A DNA stretch of 64,000 bases from Bryobacterales bacterium (GCA_016716385.1 JADJWL010000005.1:124001-188000); one strand, 5' to 3'; positions 17,135 through 29,384 are shown, counted from the first letter of the stretch. The notes: generated by a model not told the origin, from the letters alone. Numbers and translations: made by a program.

Positions 17135-20100
17135 TCCTCGTAATAGGCGAAGTTGGAGATCGCCAGTTCCTCTTTGTCGGCGAGCAGGAACCCGAAGCGG
17201 CCGACGGGAAACTCCCGCCCGGGCTGATCCCAGGTGTGAAGCGGACGCCAGTTGTCGCCGCGCCGCACCATCGTCACAACGCGGCCCGGCGCGACGTCGA
17301 GACGCAGTGTGTAATTGAGATCGCCCGTGAGGCCGTGTGCGAGCTTCTGTTCGGCGAAGTTCCCATTCGTCACGTTGCCCCAGTAGAAATGCGTGCGATC
17401 CATCTGGAATAGAGCGTAGTTGTTCCTGTCCCGGTAGTGGAGCATCCATTGCAGGCGGCGTCCGCGACGCAGGTACGCCGTAAAGATCATGCTGCCGGAA
17501 ACCCGCGGGGGTCCGAATAGAACGACCTCTGCGCCCTTGCGGACGAACCACGGCCCCTCGCGGACCCAGGTCTTCGGATCCTGCCAGGCATCCATGCCCA
17601 CTGCAGGCTTCACTTCGCGCGGGGGCGCGGCGGCGGCCGTCATGCGGATATCCAGCGTGCGCGACTCGCCGGCCTTGATCTCCAGAGGGGCTGACCAGTC
17701 GGTGAATCCCTTGGCTTCCGCCACCACAACGTAGACACCCGGCGGCAGCGCCATCGACTCGCCCCGCAGACGAAGCGCGCCGGCTTCATCGCCGCGCGGC
17801 AGGAAGCGGACCGCGCCTCCGGCGGGAAGCCCTCTCACACGCACCGTGGCAGTGACCACGTCGAGCCGCGCATCGTCTCCGGCAATCCGGAGGGTCTCGC
17901 CGGCGGCGAAGCTCCGGCGAATTGTCCGCGGCGCGTGCTCGTCGCGGCGCAATTCGATCGCCCGGTCTCCGGCCAGGACCTTCACGCGGAATGGCTGTCC
18001 GGCCTCGACGGCGCCCATCAGGCTGCCGTCCACGTAGACGTAGGTGCCTGGGGCCGCGCCCGCGATTTCGAGCGTGGCTTCCTGCACCAGAGGGCGCAAC
18101 TCGAAGGTGAGCATGGTTTCCTCACCCTGCTGAAGTTCGACCAGTTGATCCGCGGCGGCGGCGAATCCATCCTTGGTGACGCGCACCGTGTACTTGGTGG
18201 CGGGCAGGCCTGGGATCCGGAGACGTCCGGCCCGTGTCGTTCGCGGGACCTTGTAGCGGTTCAGGAAGATGGTCGCGCCATCCTCACCGGTGACCACGAC
18301 GAGCGTTCCGACCGGGCGGCTGGAATGCAAGTACACGTTGAGAGCCGGCGACGGACCCATTTCCAGCACCACGCGCCGGGCGCTGTCTCCCACGCCGACG
18401 GCCAGTTCATGCGCCCCGGGGCTGACGCTGGAGATCAGCGCTCCTCCGCCGGCCAGTGTCCCGGAGGGAACTCCGTTCACTTCGACCAGGGCGTCGCCGC
18501 ACTCTGGACAGGTCAGGTGCACCTCGCCGCGAAACGTCCCGGCGACCAGCGCCGATGCGTTGCGCGTCTCCACCGCGCCAGCCAGGCGTGGTGCACCGCC
18601 TGCGGTGACTTCGAAAGGAACGGCAAGCATCGCGCCGCCGCCGGCCACGCGCAACTCGTGCACACCCGGAGGCAGGGAATCGAGCACGAGTTCCCCGTCC
18701 ACGGGCGGTCCGACCGGAGCGCCGTCGAGGGTGTACTCCGCCCTTTCGAGATCGGCGTACAGGCGGAGGATCGCGGGGCGCGGATCGAGTGTCAACGATA
18801 GCTCCGCCGGCTGGCCCGCCTCGACGCGGATGGTGCCGCTAGCGGGCAGAAATCCGTCCAGCGCGGCGGTGACCGGATACTCGCCGGGAGGCAGGTCCAG
18901 GCGCAGGTCCGAAAGCCCCCGCTCCTGGCCATCGATGGTGAGGACCGCTCCCGGCGGAGTCGTGCGGATGGCGACGGCTCCAGCCGAAAAGCCGGACCCG
19001 TCCTGCTTCCGCAGCAGCATGACCCCGGCCGCCATCAGCAGCAGCACCGCTGCCCCTGCGCCTACGCCGATCACTGCCGTCCGGCTGTTCCAGGCGATGC
19101 CAGGCCGGGTGACCGAGGCCGGCGCGGCGGGCGGCGGAGGCGCCGCGCGTTTCACCGCAGCCGCCGGGGGAGGCGCCTTTGTCGGGACAGGCGCCGCTGC
19201 GGGAGCCGGAGGGGGCGGACCGCCTTGCGGTTGAGGCGTTACCGGAACAGCCGCCGCGGGCGGCGGTCCCGGATGCGGCGCCGGCGGCAGGACCGCCCGC
19301 AGCACGGCCGCCGCCGCCGAGCGCACCTCGGCGTCTCCCTCGTAACTGGTCCCGATCTCCCGCGCCCGCGCCGCCAGTTCCTGTTTCTTTGCGTCGCCAG
19401 CCGCCGCGGCCTCTTCCCGCATCGCCCGCAAGTCTTCGAGCGCACGTTCTCTCCGCAGCCGCGCGGCGTTTCCCGCCTCGCGCTGCAGGGTTGCCTGGAT
19501 CTGCGTGAGCCTCGATTCGTTCGGGTAGGCAGCCAGACCCTGTTCGACCACTGCAAGCGCCCCGGCCGCGTCACCGGCGGTCTGCAGCCGCCGCGCCTGC
19601 GCCGCCAGGGCAGACACGGCCTCGTCCCGTTCGTGGCCCGCAACTACGCCGCGGATGCTGCGCGCCAGCGCGTTGGCGGGTTCGAGCTCGAGCACCTGCT
19701 CGACGAGCAGACCGGCGTTCTTCCAGTCGGTATCGGCGATCTCACGGGCCTTGTGAACGAGCGCTTCGACGAGGAGCGTGCGCGTGGCCGGATTCCGCGG
19801 GTTCAACTCGTACGCCCGCCCAATCAAATTGACCCCTTCGTCGAACTCACCGGCCGCGAGACGCTCCTGCCCCTGCGCCACGAGCACGCCCGCCTCGGCG
19901 TCGGAACGCACTCCGTCCTCGCAGCGTTGCGCTAGCGCTTCGAGTTCGGGGTCGCCGGGGAACTCCGCGAGCGCCTGCCGCGCCAGATCGAGTGCGGCGG
20001 CGTGGAGTCCCTGCTCCAACTGCCGGTCCGCCTGTTCGACCCAATCCGCCTTCGCCCCGGCCCGGACCTGCTGCTCCCGTTTTCTCGTCAACTGCTGGAT

Positions 20101-22032
20101 TTCGAAGTCGAGCGCCGGGTAGGGCGCATGGATCGCGCCGAGCGTTTTCCACTGGTCGAGCGCTTCGGAAAGCTGCCCCTGCTCTTCGAGGTACCGCGCC
20201 TTGGCGGCGATCGAATTGACCAGGTCGCGCTTGTCCCGCACGAGCCGCAACGCGCGCTCGAAATGCGTCTCGCCGGGCGCCTGCGCGAGCGCTTCTTCGA
20301 GGATGCTGAGGCGCTTGTCGAGATCCGCCTCGGCTTCGACTCGCCGGTCTACCTCGGCGATCAGTGCGCTCAGCCGCTGGCGCCGCCGCTCTTCGACGTC
20401 GTAACGCAGAGCCTGGAACAGCGTGTGGTTCGGAAACTTCGCCAGAAACTGGTCGCACAGCTTCAGCGCCGCGTCGAGGTTGTCGGTGGCAAGGTGGGTG
20501 CGCGCCGCTTCGTAGGCGTTCTGCAGGGCATCGTGCTCGGTCCGGACCCGCTGGTAGAACGTCTCAAAAGAACTCAGCCGGCCGGTATCGCGCGGCGGGG
20601 CCTGCCGGTTCAGTTCGGCGACGCGATCGAGCTTGTTGAGCGCCGAAGAAACCTCTCCGTGATCCCACGCCTGCAGGGCCGCTTTCTGGAGCCGATCGCG
20701 CTCCTCGTTCAGCCGGTCAAATTCCTTCTCCCGGCGGTCGATCTCCGCCGCTAACTGCCGCGCCTGGACATCGTCCGGCTTCATTTCGACCAGATGCTGC
20801 AGGGCAAGACGCGCCTGCCCGAAGGCGCAATTCTCCAGGTGCTGGCGCGCCAGTTTCGACCACTCGTCGACTTTCAGCTCACGCCGTTCGCGCTCGATCT
20901 GGCTCCTGAGCGCGAGCGTATCGGCGTCATTCGGATCGAGTTGCAGCGCTTCCTGGATCTTGCGCATGGCGAGCGAGAATTCATGCGCCTCAAAGTACCG
21001 CCGCGCCGATTCCAGCAACTGGCGGATCGTGGTCTGGCGCAGCGCGTGATCCACCTGGCGCCGCATCAGCCCGATCGAAGTCTCCAGGTGTCCTTCGGCT
21101 TCCAACTCCGAGAGGACCTCGTTGGCGAACTGCAGTTCGCCTGTGTCGAGCGCCTGCTGGGCCTTCTCGATCCGCGGTTGAAGTTTCTCCTGATCGAAGA
21201 ACTCGATTGCCTGGTTGCGCAAGGCCTTCTGCAGCGTATCGGCGAACTCGCGGGCGCTGGCGTAGCGATGCCAGGGCTGCTTCGCCATCGCCTTGTGAAT
21301 CACCTGGCTTAACAAGACGCTGGCGCCAGGATTTAGATCCGAAACGGGCGGAGGAATCTGGGTCAGGATGGCCGAGGCGAGTTCGTTTTCGCTCGCTCCC
21401 TGGAAGGGCCGCCGGCGCGTCAGCGTTTCGTAAACGGTCACGCCCAGGGAGAAGATGTCGCTCGCCGGGGAAGGCGGCTTCATCTGGATCTGCTCGGGGG
21501 CCATGTAGGCGAGCGTCCCCTTCAGTCCGGTCTCCGCGGCGTCGCGCGCGATGTGGGCGATGCCGAAGTCGATGATTTTCACCGAGTCGTCTGCCATCAC
21601 GAAGATGTTCGACGGCTTCATGTCGCGGTGGACCAGGCCGCGTTCGTGCGCCACCTGCAGGCCGCGGCACACCTGGCAGATGATGTCGACGGAACGTTCG
21701 ATAGTCAGCCGGTGGCTTTGTTCTTTGATGAGCTTGTCGAGCGTAGTGCCCGGCAGCAGCGGCATCACGAAGTACGGCCGCGGCTGTTTCTCGCCGGCGA
21801 CTTCGCCGATATCGTAGATCTCGACGATGTTCGGGTGGACGATCGACGCCAGCGCGCCCCACTCTTTGAAGAAGAGATCGAGAGTCGCCGGGTCCTGCAC
21901 TTCGTGAATGGTCTTGAGCGCGACTTCGCGCTTCATCAGGACGTCGAAGGCCCGGTAGACGACGCCCATGCCGCCTTTGCCCAGGACTTCCCGAATCTCA
22001 TAGCGCGCTCGAACCTTGGAGGGAGTGTCCAT
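17131..22032 (-). CDS. Giant Ser/Thr protein kinase with helical repeats and periplasmic PEGA domains
   Basis: A 1,633-residue PknB-type kinase. Residues 10-270 are the kinase: glycine loop VLGKGGMGVVY, Lys40, HRD at 135-137, DFG at 155-157 and APE near 178-180, so it should be active. Residues about 280-880 are Ala/Glu-rich helical, TPR-like repeats. A Pro/Ala linker (900-975) precedes one transmembrane helix at about 980-1005. The outside part carries a series of PEGA repeats (from about 1013 to 1460) and a C-terminal beta-sandwich (about 1480-1633) like laminin-G or DUF1080 sugar-binding folds. This points to a receptor sensing an envelope or glycan ligand. GAGGAG lies before ATG 22032; a poor promoter-like TATAAA (minus strand, 22101-22106) is upstream. 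Confidence 0.92.
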   Translation of the reverse strand: MDTPSKVRARYEIREVLGKGGMGVVYRAFDVLMKREVALKTIHEVQDPATLDLFFKEWGALASIVHPNIVEIYDIGEVAGEKQPRPYFVMPLLPGTTLDKLIKEQSHRLTIERSVDIICQVCRGLQVAHERGLVHRDMKPSNIFVMADDSVKIIDFGIAHIARDAAETGLKGTLAYMAPEQIQMKPPSPASDIFSLGVTVYETLTRRRPFQGASENELASAILTQIPPPVSDLNPGASVLLSQVIHKAMAKQPWHRYASAREFADTLQKALRNQAIEFFDQEKLQPRIEKAQQALDTGELQFANEVLSELEAEGHLETSIGLMRRQVDHALRQTTIRQLLESARRYFEAHEFSLAMRKIQEALQLDPNDADTLALRSQIERERRELKVDEWSKLARQHLENCAFGQARLALQHLVEMKPDDVQARQLAAEIDRREKEFDRLNEERDRLQKAALQAWDHGEVSSALNKLDRVAELNRQAPPRDTGRLSSFETFYQRVRTEHDALQNAYEAARTHLATDNLDAALKLCDQFLAKFPNHTLFQALRYDVEERRRQRLSALIAEVDRRVEAEADLDKRLSILEEALAQAPGETHFERALRLVRDKRDLVNSIAAKARYLEEQGQLSEALDQWKTLGAIHAPYPALDFEIQQLTRKREQQVRAGAKADWVEQADRQLEQGLHAAALDLARQALAEFPGDPELEALAQRCEDGVRSDAEAGVLVAQGQERLAAGEFDEGVNLIGRAYELNPRNPATRTLLVEALVHKAREIADTDWKNAGLLVEQVLELEPANALARSIRGVVAGHERDEAVSALAAQARRLQTAGDAAGALAVVEQGLAAYPNESRLTQIQATLQREAGNAARLRRERALEDLRAMREEAAAAGDAKKQELAARAREIGTSYEGDAEVRSAAAAVLRAVLPPAPHPGPPPAAAVPVTPQPQGGPPPPAPAAAPVPTKAPPPAAAVKRAAPPPPAAPASVTRPGIAWNSRTAVIGVGAGAAVLLLMAAGVMLLRKQDGSGFSAGAVAIRTTPPGAVLTIDGQERGLSDLRLDLPPGEYPVTAALDGFLPASGTIRVEAGQPAELSLTLDPRPAILRLYADLERAEYTLDGAPVGPPVDGELVLDSLPPGVHELRVAGGGAMLAVPFEVTAGGAPRLAGAVETRNASALVAGTFRGEVHLTCPECGDALVEVNGVPSGTLAGGGALISSVSPGAHELAVGVGDSARRVVLEMGPSPALNVYLHSSRPVGTLVVVTGEDGATIFLNRYKVPRTTRAGRLRIPGLPATKYTVRVTKDGFAAAADQLVELQQGEETMLTFELRPLVQEATLEIAGAAPGTYVYVDGSLMGAVEAGQPFRVKVLAGDRAIELRRDEHAPRTIRRSFAAGETLRIAGDDARLDVVTATVRVRGLPAGGAVRFLPRGDEAGALRLRGESMALPPGVYVVVAEAKGFTDWSAPLEIKAGESRTLDIRMTAAAAPPREVKPAVGMDAWQDPKTWVREGPWFVRKGAEVVLFGPPRVSGSMIFTAYLRRGRRLQWMLHYRDRNNYALFQMDRTHFYWGNVTNGNFAEQKLAHGLTGDLNYTLRLDVAPGRVVTMVRRGDNWRPLHTWDQPGREFPVGRFGFLLADKEELAISNFAYYED

Positions 22033-22160
22033 TCGCGCTCCTCGCAGGAGTTCCTCAGCCAGTATAGAACAGGTGGAACGAAAGTGTGTATTTTCTAGGA
22101 TTTATACCCTGTTTCGGGCTGTCTATTGCAAACTCGCCCGGTGTTTCTAATGGTTTCCGG

Positions 22161-23597
22161 CTAGCCCGCCTGAGGATGCACCCTCAGTTCCTCCGCTTCC
22201 ATCGATGCCAGCAGCGCCGTGCGGCTGGCCCGGGCGAGCAGGAATAGCGTCAGGAACCCGATGGCGAAACCAATAGTTGCGCCGAGACCCAGCCACTCCG
22301 GACGCGGGCTGCGGACGGCGGCGATGACGGCCAGATTGCTCAGCACCGGGAGCGTCGAGGCGACTACCGGCAGCCATGTCCGCTCGAGGGAGAACAGGCA
22401 GCGGGAGGTCAACTCGAGAAGGCTCCAGCCGATCAATGCCGGCGCGAAGCCGAGGAATACCGCGGCGACCAGCCGCGTCGACTCCGCGGTGAAGCTTCCG
22501 CGCTCAAAGATCAGCGCGATCACCGGTTCGCGCACGGCGATGGCCAGGGCGCAGCCGGCCAGACCCACAAATGCCACCAGCACCGTCACGCGGTCGATCA
22601 ACCGGAATGCCTCCCGCAACCGTCCCGCTTTCCGCAGGCGGGCGATCTCGGGAAGCAGCGAGTTCGAAGCGGGGCTGACGAGAAACGCGAGCGGCACCCC
22701 GATACAGCGCATACAGTATTCGAATGCCGCCGCCGTGCCGGTGCCCAGCTCGGTCGCGTAGGCGCGGGTGACAGTCACGTTGAGCGCGATGAAGGCTGAA
22801 TAGGCGAGGATCGGACCGGGCTGCGAGACAAGCTGGCGCCAGTGCAGAGCCGGCTGGGGCAGACCTTGCGTGGACAGCCTGGACCGCGACGCGACCGAAA
22901 CGATCAGCAACTGCGCTCCGGCGCCGGCCAGGTACCCGATGGCAAAGCCGTACACGCCCAACCACTGCCAGCCGATGAGCGCAAACGCCATCGTACAGAC
23001 ATTGAGCGTGGCCTGATAGAAAGCGGAAGGCGCAAAGCGCCGGTCCGTATAGAGCAGGGCCGAATGCACGGCCGCCACGCCGAGCGCGACCGTGGAGAGC
23101 GACCCGATCCGCAGGATCGTGACGGCGGTGTCGAACGTCGCCGGATCCAGTCCGGGCGCCAGGAGGCGCAGCAGCCAAGGCGCCAGCAGCAGCAGTGCCG
23201 CTGCCTGCACCAGGAACAGGCGGCCGAACAGACTGCGCATTTGGAGAAATAGCGCCGTCCGGTGGGGCCCCGAACGTTCTGTCAGCAGTGGAACGAAGGC
23301 AAAAATGATCGTATTGGTGACGATCTGGTTCAGAGTGTCAAGAGGACCAATCGCCACCGCGAGGGCGTCCGCGGTGCTGCCCGTCCCCAGCAAGTACGCT
23401 GTCAGGGCGACGCGGAAGAACCCGAGGATATTCCCCGTGACGATGCCCGCACCAATCATGAGGCCCCCCCGGACGAGGGGGCTGTCTACCGCGCGGGCGA
23501 CCTTCTGCTCGATCGCCGCGCGGTTGGCCGGGTTCCACTCAAGCCGCGGCAGCTTTGGCCGCGGCCAGCGCGGCGTCGTAGTCCGGGTGTTCGGCAA
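22161..23597 (-). CDS. MurJ/MviN-like lipid flippase
   Basis: A 478-residue polytopic membrane protein of the MOP superfamily. The N-terminal GGLMIGAGIVTGNILGFFRVALTAYLLG and ADALAVAIGPLDTLNQIV are typical of MurJ, which moves lipid II across the cytoplasmic membrane; related MviN-like proteins move other polyprenyl-linked sugars. At least twelve hydrophobic helices are visible. The annotated ATG at 23597 overlaps the tpx gene end by 59 bp, and a start further in (for example before VARAVDSPLVRGG) is possible. Many Acidobacteriota carry several MviN paralogues, so I do not assign murJ itself. Confidence 0.85.
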   Translation of the reverse strand: MPNTRTTTPRWPRPKLPRLEWNPANRAAIEQKVARAVDSPLVRGGLMIGAGIVTGNILGFFRVALTAYLLGTGSTADALAVAIGPLDTLNQIVTNTIIFAFVPLLTERSGPHRTALFLQMRSLFGRLFLVQAAALLLLAPWLLRLLAPGLDPATFDTAVTILRIGSLSTVALGVAAVHSALLYTDRRFAPSAFYQATLNVCTMAFALIGWQWLGVYGFAIGYLAGAGAQLLIVSVASRSRLSTQGLPQPALHWRQLVSQPGPILAYSAFIALNVTVTRAYATELGTGTAAAFEYCMRCIGVPLAFLVSPASNSLLPEIARLRKAGRLREAFRLIDRVTVLVAFVGLAGCALAIAVREPVIALIFERGSFTAESTRLVAAVFLGFAPALIGWSLLELTSRCLFSLERTWLPVVASTLPVLSNLAVIAAVRSPRPEWLGLGATIGFAIGFLTLFLLARASRTALLASMEAEELRVHPQAG

Positions 23598-24051
23598 CCT
23601 CTTTGACGTACTCCACGTGACGTACCACGTTGTTCTGATCGACCACGAAGATGGCCCGGCATTCGATCCGCAGATCCTTGATCAACGTCCCGAAAGCCAG
23701 CCCGAACGAGCCGTCCCGATGATCGGACAGCATCTTGACGCGATCCACCCCGAACGCGCCGCACCAGCGCTTCTGCGCGAACGGCAAGTCCATGCTCACT
23801 GTCAGGATATCCACGCCCGGCAGGGAGTTCGCCGCTTCGTTGAACTTCTTCGTCTGCAGGTCGCAGACCGGGGTGTCGAGCGACGGGACAACGCTGAAGA
23901 TCCGCACGTTGTTCCCCGTCCCCTCCAGGTTGACGCCGGCGAGGCTCCCGTCCACGACACTAAAATCGGGCGTCGGATCTCCCGGCTTTAGTTCCGGGCC
24001 AAGCAAGGTCAGGGGATTCCCCTTCATGGAAATCGCTCCAGGACGTTCCAT
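23539..24051 (-). CDS. tpx: Thiol peroxidase (atypical 2-Cys peroxiredoxin)
   Basis: Tpx reduces hydroperoxides with electrons from thioredoxin. The 170-residue product keeps the peroxidatic cysteine in VPSLDTPVCD (Cys63) and the resolving cysteine in KRWCGAFG (Cys97), spaced as in Tpx rather than in BCP or AhpC. The GTGNNVRIFSVVPS strand leading to the active site is typical. The start could be ATG 24051 or the later ATG at MKGNPLTLLG. The stop overlaps the start of the MurJ-like gene. Confidence 0.94.
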   Translation of the reverse strand: MERPGAISMKGNPLTLLGPELKPGDPTPDFSVVDGSLAGVNLEGTGNNVRIFSVVPSLDTPVCDLQTKKFNEAANSLPGVDILTVSMDLPFAQKRWCGAFGVDRVKMLSDHRDGSFGLAFGTLIKDLRIECRAIFVVDQNNVVRHVEYVKEVAEHPDYDAALAAAKAAAA

Positions 24052-24102
24052 CGAGTCTCCAATCTGGCTGATTTGGGGTTAAGCGACTCCCATTGTAGCA
24101 AC

Positions 24103-26291
<2,189 letters not shown>

Positions 26292-26295
<4 letters not shown>

Positions 26296-27212
26296 GCGGC
26301 GTTTCCCGCGGGGGCGGCGCTCTCCGGAAGGCAGCGTTCCTCGCGGAGACGCGCCACCACGGCGGAAACCTGGTCGAGCGATTCCCCGGAGATGGCGGAA
26401 AGAGGCCGGCGGCAGGCGCCTCCCGCGATTCCAGCCAGACGCAACGTCTCCTTCAGCACCAGCGCCGGCGGATAGACCGCGAACAGCGCCGCGAGCGGCG
26501 CCGCCAACTCCTGCAGGCGCGCCGCGTCGTCGAGGCGGCCGGCGTGTGCGGCGCGGACGAGTTCGGCGTACATTTCCGGCGCCAGGCCGGCGCCAGCCAC
26601 TACCGCCCCGTCCGCCCCGGAGGCGATCGCGTCGCGGACAATGCCGTCGGCGGCGGTGAAGACGGAGATGGGCCGCGCCGCGGCATCCCGCCAGGTGCGC
26701 AGGGCGCCGAGCCCCGTTCCGGCGTCGATCACTCCGGCGAAGTTCTCCGTCTCCGCGGCGAGCCGCTGCGCGGCGTCCGGTGTCAGGTCGCCCGGACGCC
26801 GGTAGACGAGCACCGGGATGCGGACGGAGCCGCAGATTTCCAGAAGGTGGCTCGTGAATTCTTCCGGAGAGACCGGGATCGCCGAAGGCGCCGTCACCAC
26901 GAGCATGCCCAGGCCTTCAGCCTCGGCCGCGTGCGCCAGCCTGACCGACTCCCCGGTGGTCTGCGCCCCCACGTTGATGAGCAGGGGTTTGCGTCCACCG
27001 ACGCTCTGCAGGCAGTAGCGCATGCCGACCACGCGCTCTTCCTCGCTCAGCGCCCACCACTCGCCTTCGTGCCCGTGAATCAGAAGGCCGTCCACACCGG
27101 TGGCGGCGAGGCTTTCGAGCAGCGCCTGCCAGGCGGAATAGTCGACGCGTTCATCTCCGGCGAACGGAGTGATCACCGCCGGAATAAGCCCGCTCAGGGA
27201 CAGGCCGGACAC
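26292..27212 (-). CDS. DapA/NanA-superfamily protein lacking the Schiff-base lysine
   Basis: The fold is that of dihydrodipicolinate synthase and N-acetylneuraminate lyase: GLIPAVITPFAGDERVD at the N-terminus, the active-site Tyr137 in VPVLVY followed by RRPG, and normal length (306 residues). The lysine that forms the Schiff base with pyruvate or keto acids should sit in the 'GIK(E/D)' motif; here the segment reads FAGVIDAGTG, placing Ile162 at that point. The 'GTTGE' substrate loop is also changed to HGHEGE near residues 46-51. The protein is therefore unlikely to be a standard lyase or aldolase. It is coupled to the DUF255 gene by a four-base overlap. The function is unknown. Confidence 0.85.
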
Positions 27213-27265
27213 GCCCCCATTCTATCCGGTTCCCGAAGGGCGCGTATGATAGACTCGGCAGAAAT

Positions 27266-28339
27266 ATGACGCGGTTTGTGCTCTGCTTGGGACTGGTGGC
27301 GGCGCTGGCCGCCGCAGCCCCGAAGACCGTCAGGACGATTGCCGGCACCGGCGTGGCGGGTTTTTCCGGCGACGGCGGACCGGCCGTCGCAGCGCAACTG
27401 GCGAACCCCTACGGGCTCGTCATCGGACCAGACGGCGCGCTCTACATCTGCGAGGTCGACAACCACCGCATCCGCCGCCTGGATATGAAGACCGGTAGCA
27501 TCTCCACGGTCGCCGGCAACGGGACCCGCGGCTACTCCGGCGACGGCGGACCGGCGACGGCCGCCTCGCTCAACGAACCCTACGAGATCCGCTTCGACAA
27601 AGCCGGCCACATGTTCTTTGTCGAGATGCGCAACCACCTGGTGCGGCGCGTCGACGCAAAGACCGGCATCATCTCGACCGTGGCGGGCACCGGGGAAGCC
27701 GGGTTCTCCGGCGACGGCGGAGCCGCCACCAGGGCCACGTTCCGCCAGCCGCACTCCATCGCCTTCGACCCGCAAGGGCGGCTGCTGATCTGCGACATCG
27801 GCAACCACCGCATTCGCCGCGTGGACTTGCACGGCGGAACGGTCGAGACCTACGCCGGCACGGGCGAAAAGCTGCCCACGCCCGACGGCGCGCCGCTCGC
27901 GGGAACGCCGCTCAACGGTCCCCGCGCCCTGGACCTCGACCCGCAGGGCAATCTCTACCTGGCGCTCCGCGAGGGCAATGCCGTCTACCGCATCGATCCG
28001 AAAGCCGGACGCATTCATCACCTGGCCGGAACGGGCGAGAAAGGCTACACCGGCGATGGCGGACCGGCGCGCCAGGCCAGGCTCTCCGGACCGAAAGGCA
28101 TCGCCTGGGGGCCCGACGGCAGCGTGTTCATCGCCGACACCGAAAGCCACACCGTGCGCCGCATCGATCTGAAGACCGGCGTCATCACGACGGTCGTGGG
28201 AACGGGCGAGCGTGGCGACGGCCCCGACGGCGACCCGCTCGGCTGCCGCACCGCGCGCCCCCACGGCGTCTTCATTGACCGCCAGGGCGTGCTCTACATC
28301 GGCGACAGCGAAGCGCACCGGGTTCGCGTGTGGCGCTGA
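27266..28339 (+). CDS. Exported NHL-repeat beta-propeller protein
   Basis: A 357-residue protein with a signal peptide (MTRFVLCLGLVAALAAAAP) and about six NHL repeats. The repeats carry the recurring pattern TVAGTG..GFSGDGGPA..AQL..P.G.....G.LYI.D..NHRIR, for example NHRIRRLDMKTG near residue 70 and NHRIRRVDLHGG near residue 185. NHL propellers bind proteins, RNA or ligands; no catalytic residues stand out. The repeat gives rise to an imperfect tandem DNA pattern with CGGCGACGGCGGA. The last bases overlap the GTG start of the GNAT gene, so the two are likely co-translated. Confidence 0.92.
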   Translation: MTRFVLCLGLVAALAAAAPKTVRTIAGTGVAGFSGDGGPAVAAQLANPYGLVIGPDGALYICEVDNHRIRRLDMKTGSISTVAGNGTRGYSGDGGPATAASLNEPYEIRFDKAGHMFFVEMRNHLVRRVDAKTGIISTVAGTGEAGFSGDGGAATRATFRQPHSIAFDPQGRLLICDIGNHRIRRVDLHGGTVETYAGTGEKLPTPDGAPLAGTPLNGPRALDLDPQGNLYLALREGNAVYRIDPKAGRIHHLAGTGEKGYTGDGGPARQARLSGPKGIAWGPDGSVFIADTESHTVRRIDLKTGVITTVVGTGERGDGPDGDPLGCRTARPHGVFIDRQGVLYIGDSEAHRVRVWR

Positions 28340-29307
28340 CCGCCGAACCGTTCTCCAGCCCCGCCGTCCTGAGGGACCTGCGCCGCGTGCGTCCCGGGGA
28401 TCTCGCGCCGCTTCTCGCCGAAGAGCGCGAGGCGTGGATGCGGAAATTCTCCTGGGACCAGGCGGCCGCGCTGGAACTTCTCGAGCGGTTCGTCGCGGAC
28501 CTCTCGCTCGACGGATTCGCGCTGTTCCATCACGGCCGCCCCGCCGGCTACTGCTACTACGTGCTCGATCCGCCCAAAGCCCTGATCGGAGGCCTCTACG
28601 CCGGACAGGACGCAGGGGCGGAAGCGCGGGCGGCGAGTCTGATTGCCGCCGTCCTCGATACGCTGCGCCTGCTGCCCCTGGTGACGCGCATCGAAGCGCA
28701 GCTCCTGATGGTGGAGAATCTCTCGGAATCCGCCTGGACCCGTCTGGGCCGGCCGCGCTGGTTTCCCCGGCTCTATATGCGCGCCGGCCTCGCTCAGGCC
28801 GGGTCGCTGCCCGCCGTCACGCGCGCGGGTTTCGCGATGGACCGCTGGTCGCCGGCGGCTCTCGACCCGGCGTCCTTCCTGCTGCCGGCGGCGTACGCGA
28901 ACCACGTCGACGCGGACATCAACGAGCAATACCGGTCGCAGCCTGGAGCGCGGCGCTTCCTGCACAACGTGACGCACTTTCCGGGTTGTGGGGTCTTTCT
29001 GCCGGACGCCTCGTTCATCGCGGCCGGCCGGGCGGATGGACGGCTGTGCGGCATGGTGCTGGCGAGCCGGATCAGCGATGTCTCCGGCCACATCGCCCAG
29101 CTCTGCGTCGCGCCGGAGTTCCGCGGCGCCGGCGTGGGATACGCGCTCCTCCGTCAGGCGATGGTGGCCCTGGCCGCCGCCGGATTCCGCGAGGTGAGCC
29201 TGTCGGTCACGCGATCGAACCGCGCGGCGGTCGACTTGTACCAGCGGTGCGGCTTTGAGAGCGTGCATGAGTTCCCGGCGCTCGTGTGGGAGTGGGGCAA
29301 TGCCTGA
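28330..29307 (+). CDS. GNAT-family N-acetyltransferase
   Basis: A 325-residue protein starting at GTG 28330 (MALTAEPFSSP), which overlaps the NHL gene stop. The C-terminal GNAT domain has the acetyl-CoA binding loop in FRGAGVGYALLRQAM and the following VTRSNRAAVDLYQRCGF, typical of GNAT enzymes. The N-terminal half (to about residue 170) looks like a second, degenerate GNAT domain. The acceptor is unknown. It stands between the NHL protein and the TonB-dependent receptor, but a strong promoter follows, so it probably ends the transcript. Confidence 0.85.
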   Translation: MALTAEPFSSPAVLRDLRRVRPGDLAPLLAEEREAWMRKFSWDQAAALELLERFVADLSLDGFALFHHGRPAGYCYYVLDPPKALIGGLYAGQDAGAEARAASLIAAVLDTLRLLPLVTRIEAQLLMVENLSESAWTRLGRPRWFPRLYMRAGLAQAGSLPAVTRAGFAMDRWSPAALDPASFLLPAAYANHVDADINEQYRSQPGARRFLHNVTHFPGCGVFLPDASFIAAGRADGRLCGMVLASRISDVSGHIAQLCVAPEFRGAGVGYALLRQAMVALAAAGFREVSLSVTRSNRAAVDLYQRCGFESVHEFPALVWEWGNA

Positions 29308-29355
29308 CCCGGGCGCGCCGTTTCTGAAGCGCTCTTTATATATTAAAAAAACTTC

Positions 29356-29384
29356 TTGACATCGCCCGCGATTCAGCATAAATT
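29356..29384 (+). promoter_or_regulatory. Sigma-70-type promoter of the TonB-receptor gene
   Basis: A perfect -35 box TTGACA (29356-29361) is followed after 17 bp by TAAATT (29379-29384), a good -10 match. The surrounding DNA is AT-rich compared with the rest of the window. The expected transcript starts about 29391 and leads to the receptor start at 29434. A purine-rich GAGAGAGG (29414-29421) can serve as ribosome site. Confidence 0.75.

Noticed and set aside
27340..28200. Regularly spaced repeats containing CGGCGACGGCGGA, considered as a CRISPR or tandem repeat
   Set aside because: They are imperfect, in frame, and encode the NHL repeats of an intact gene.
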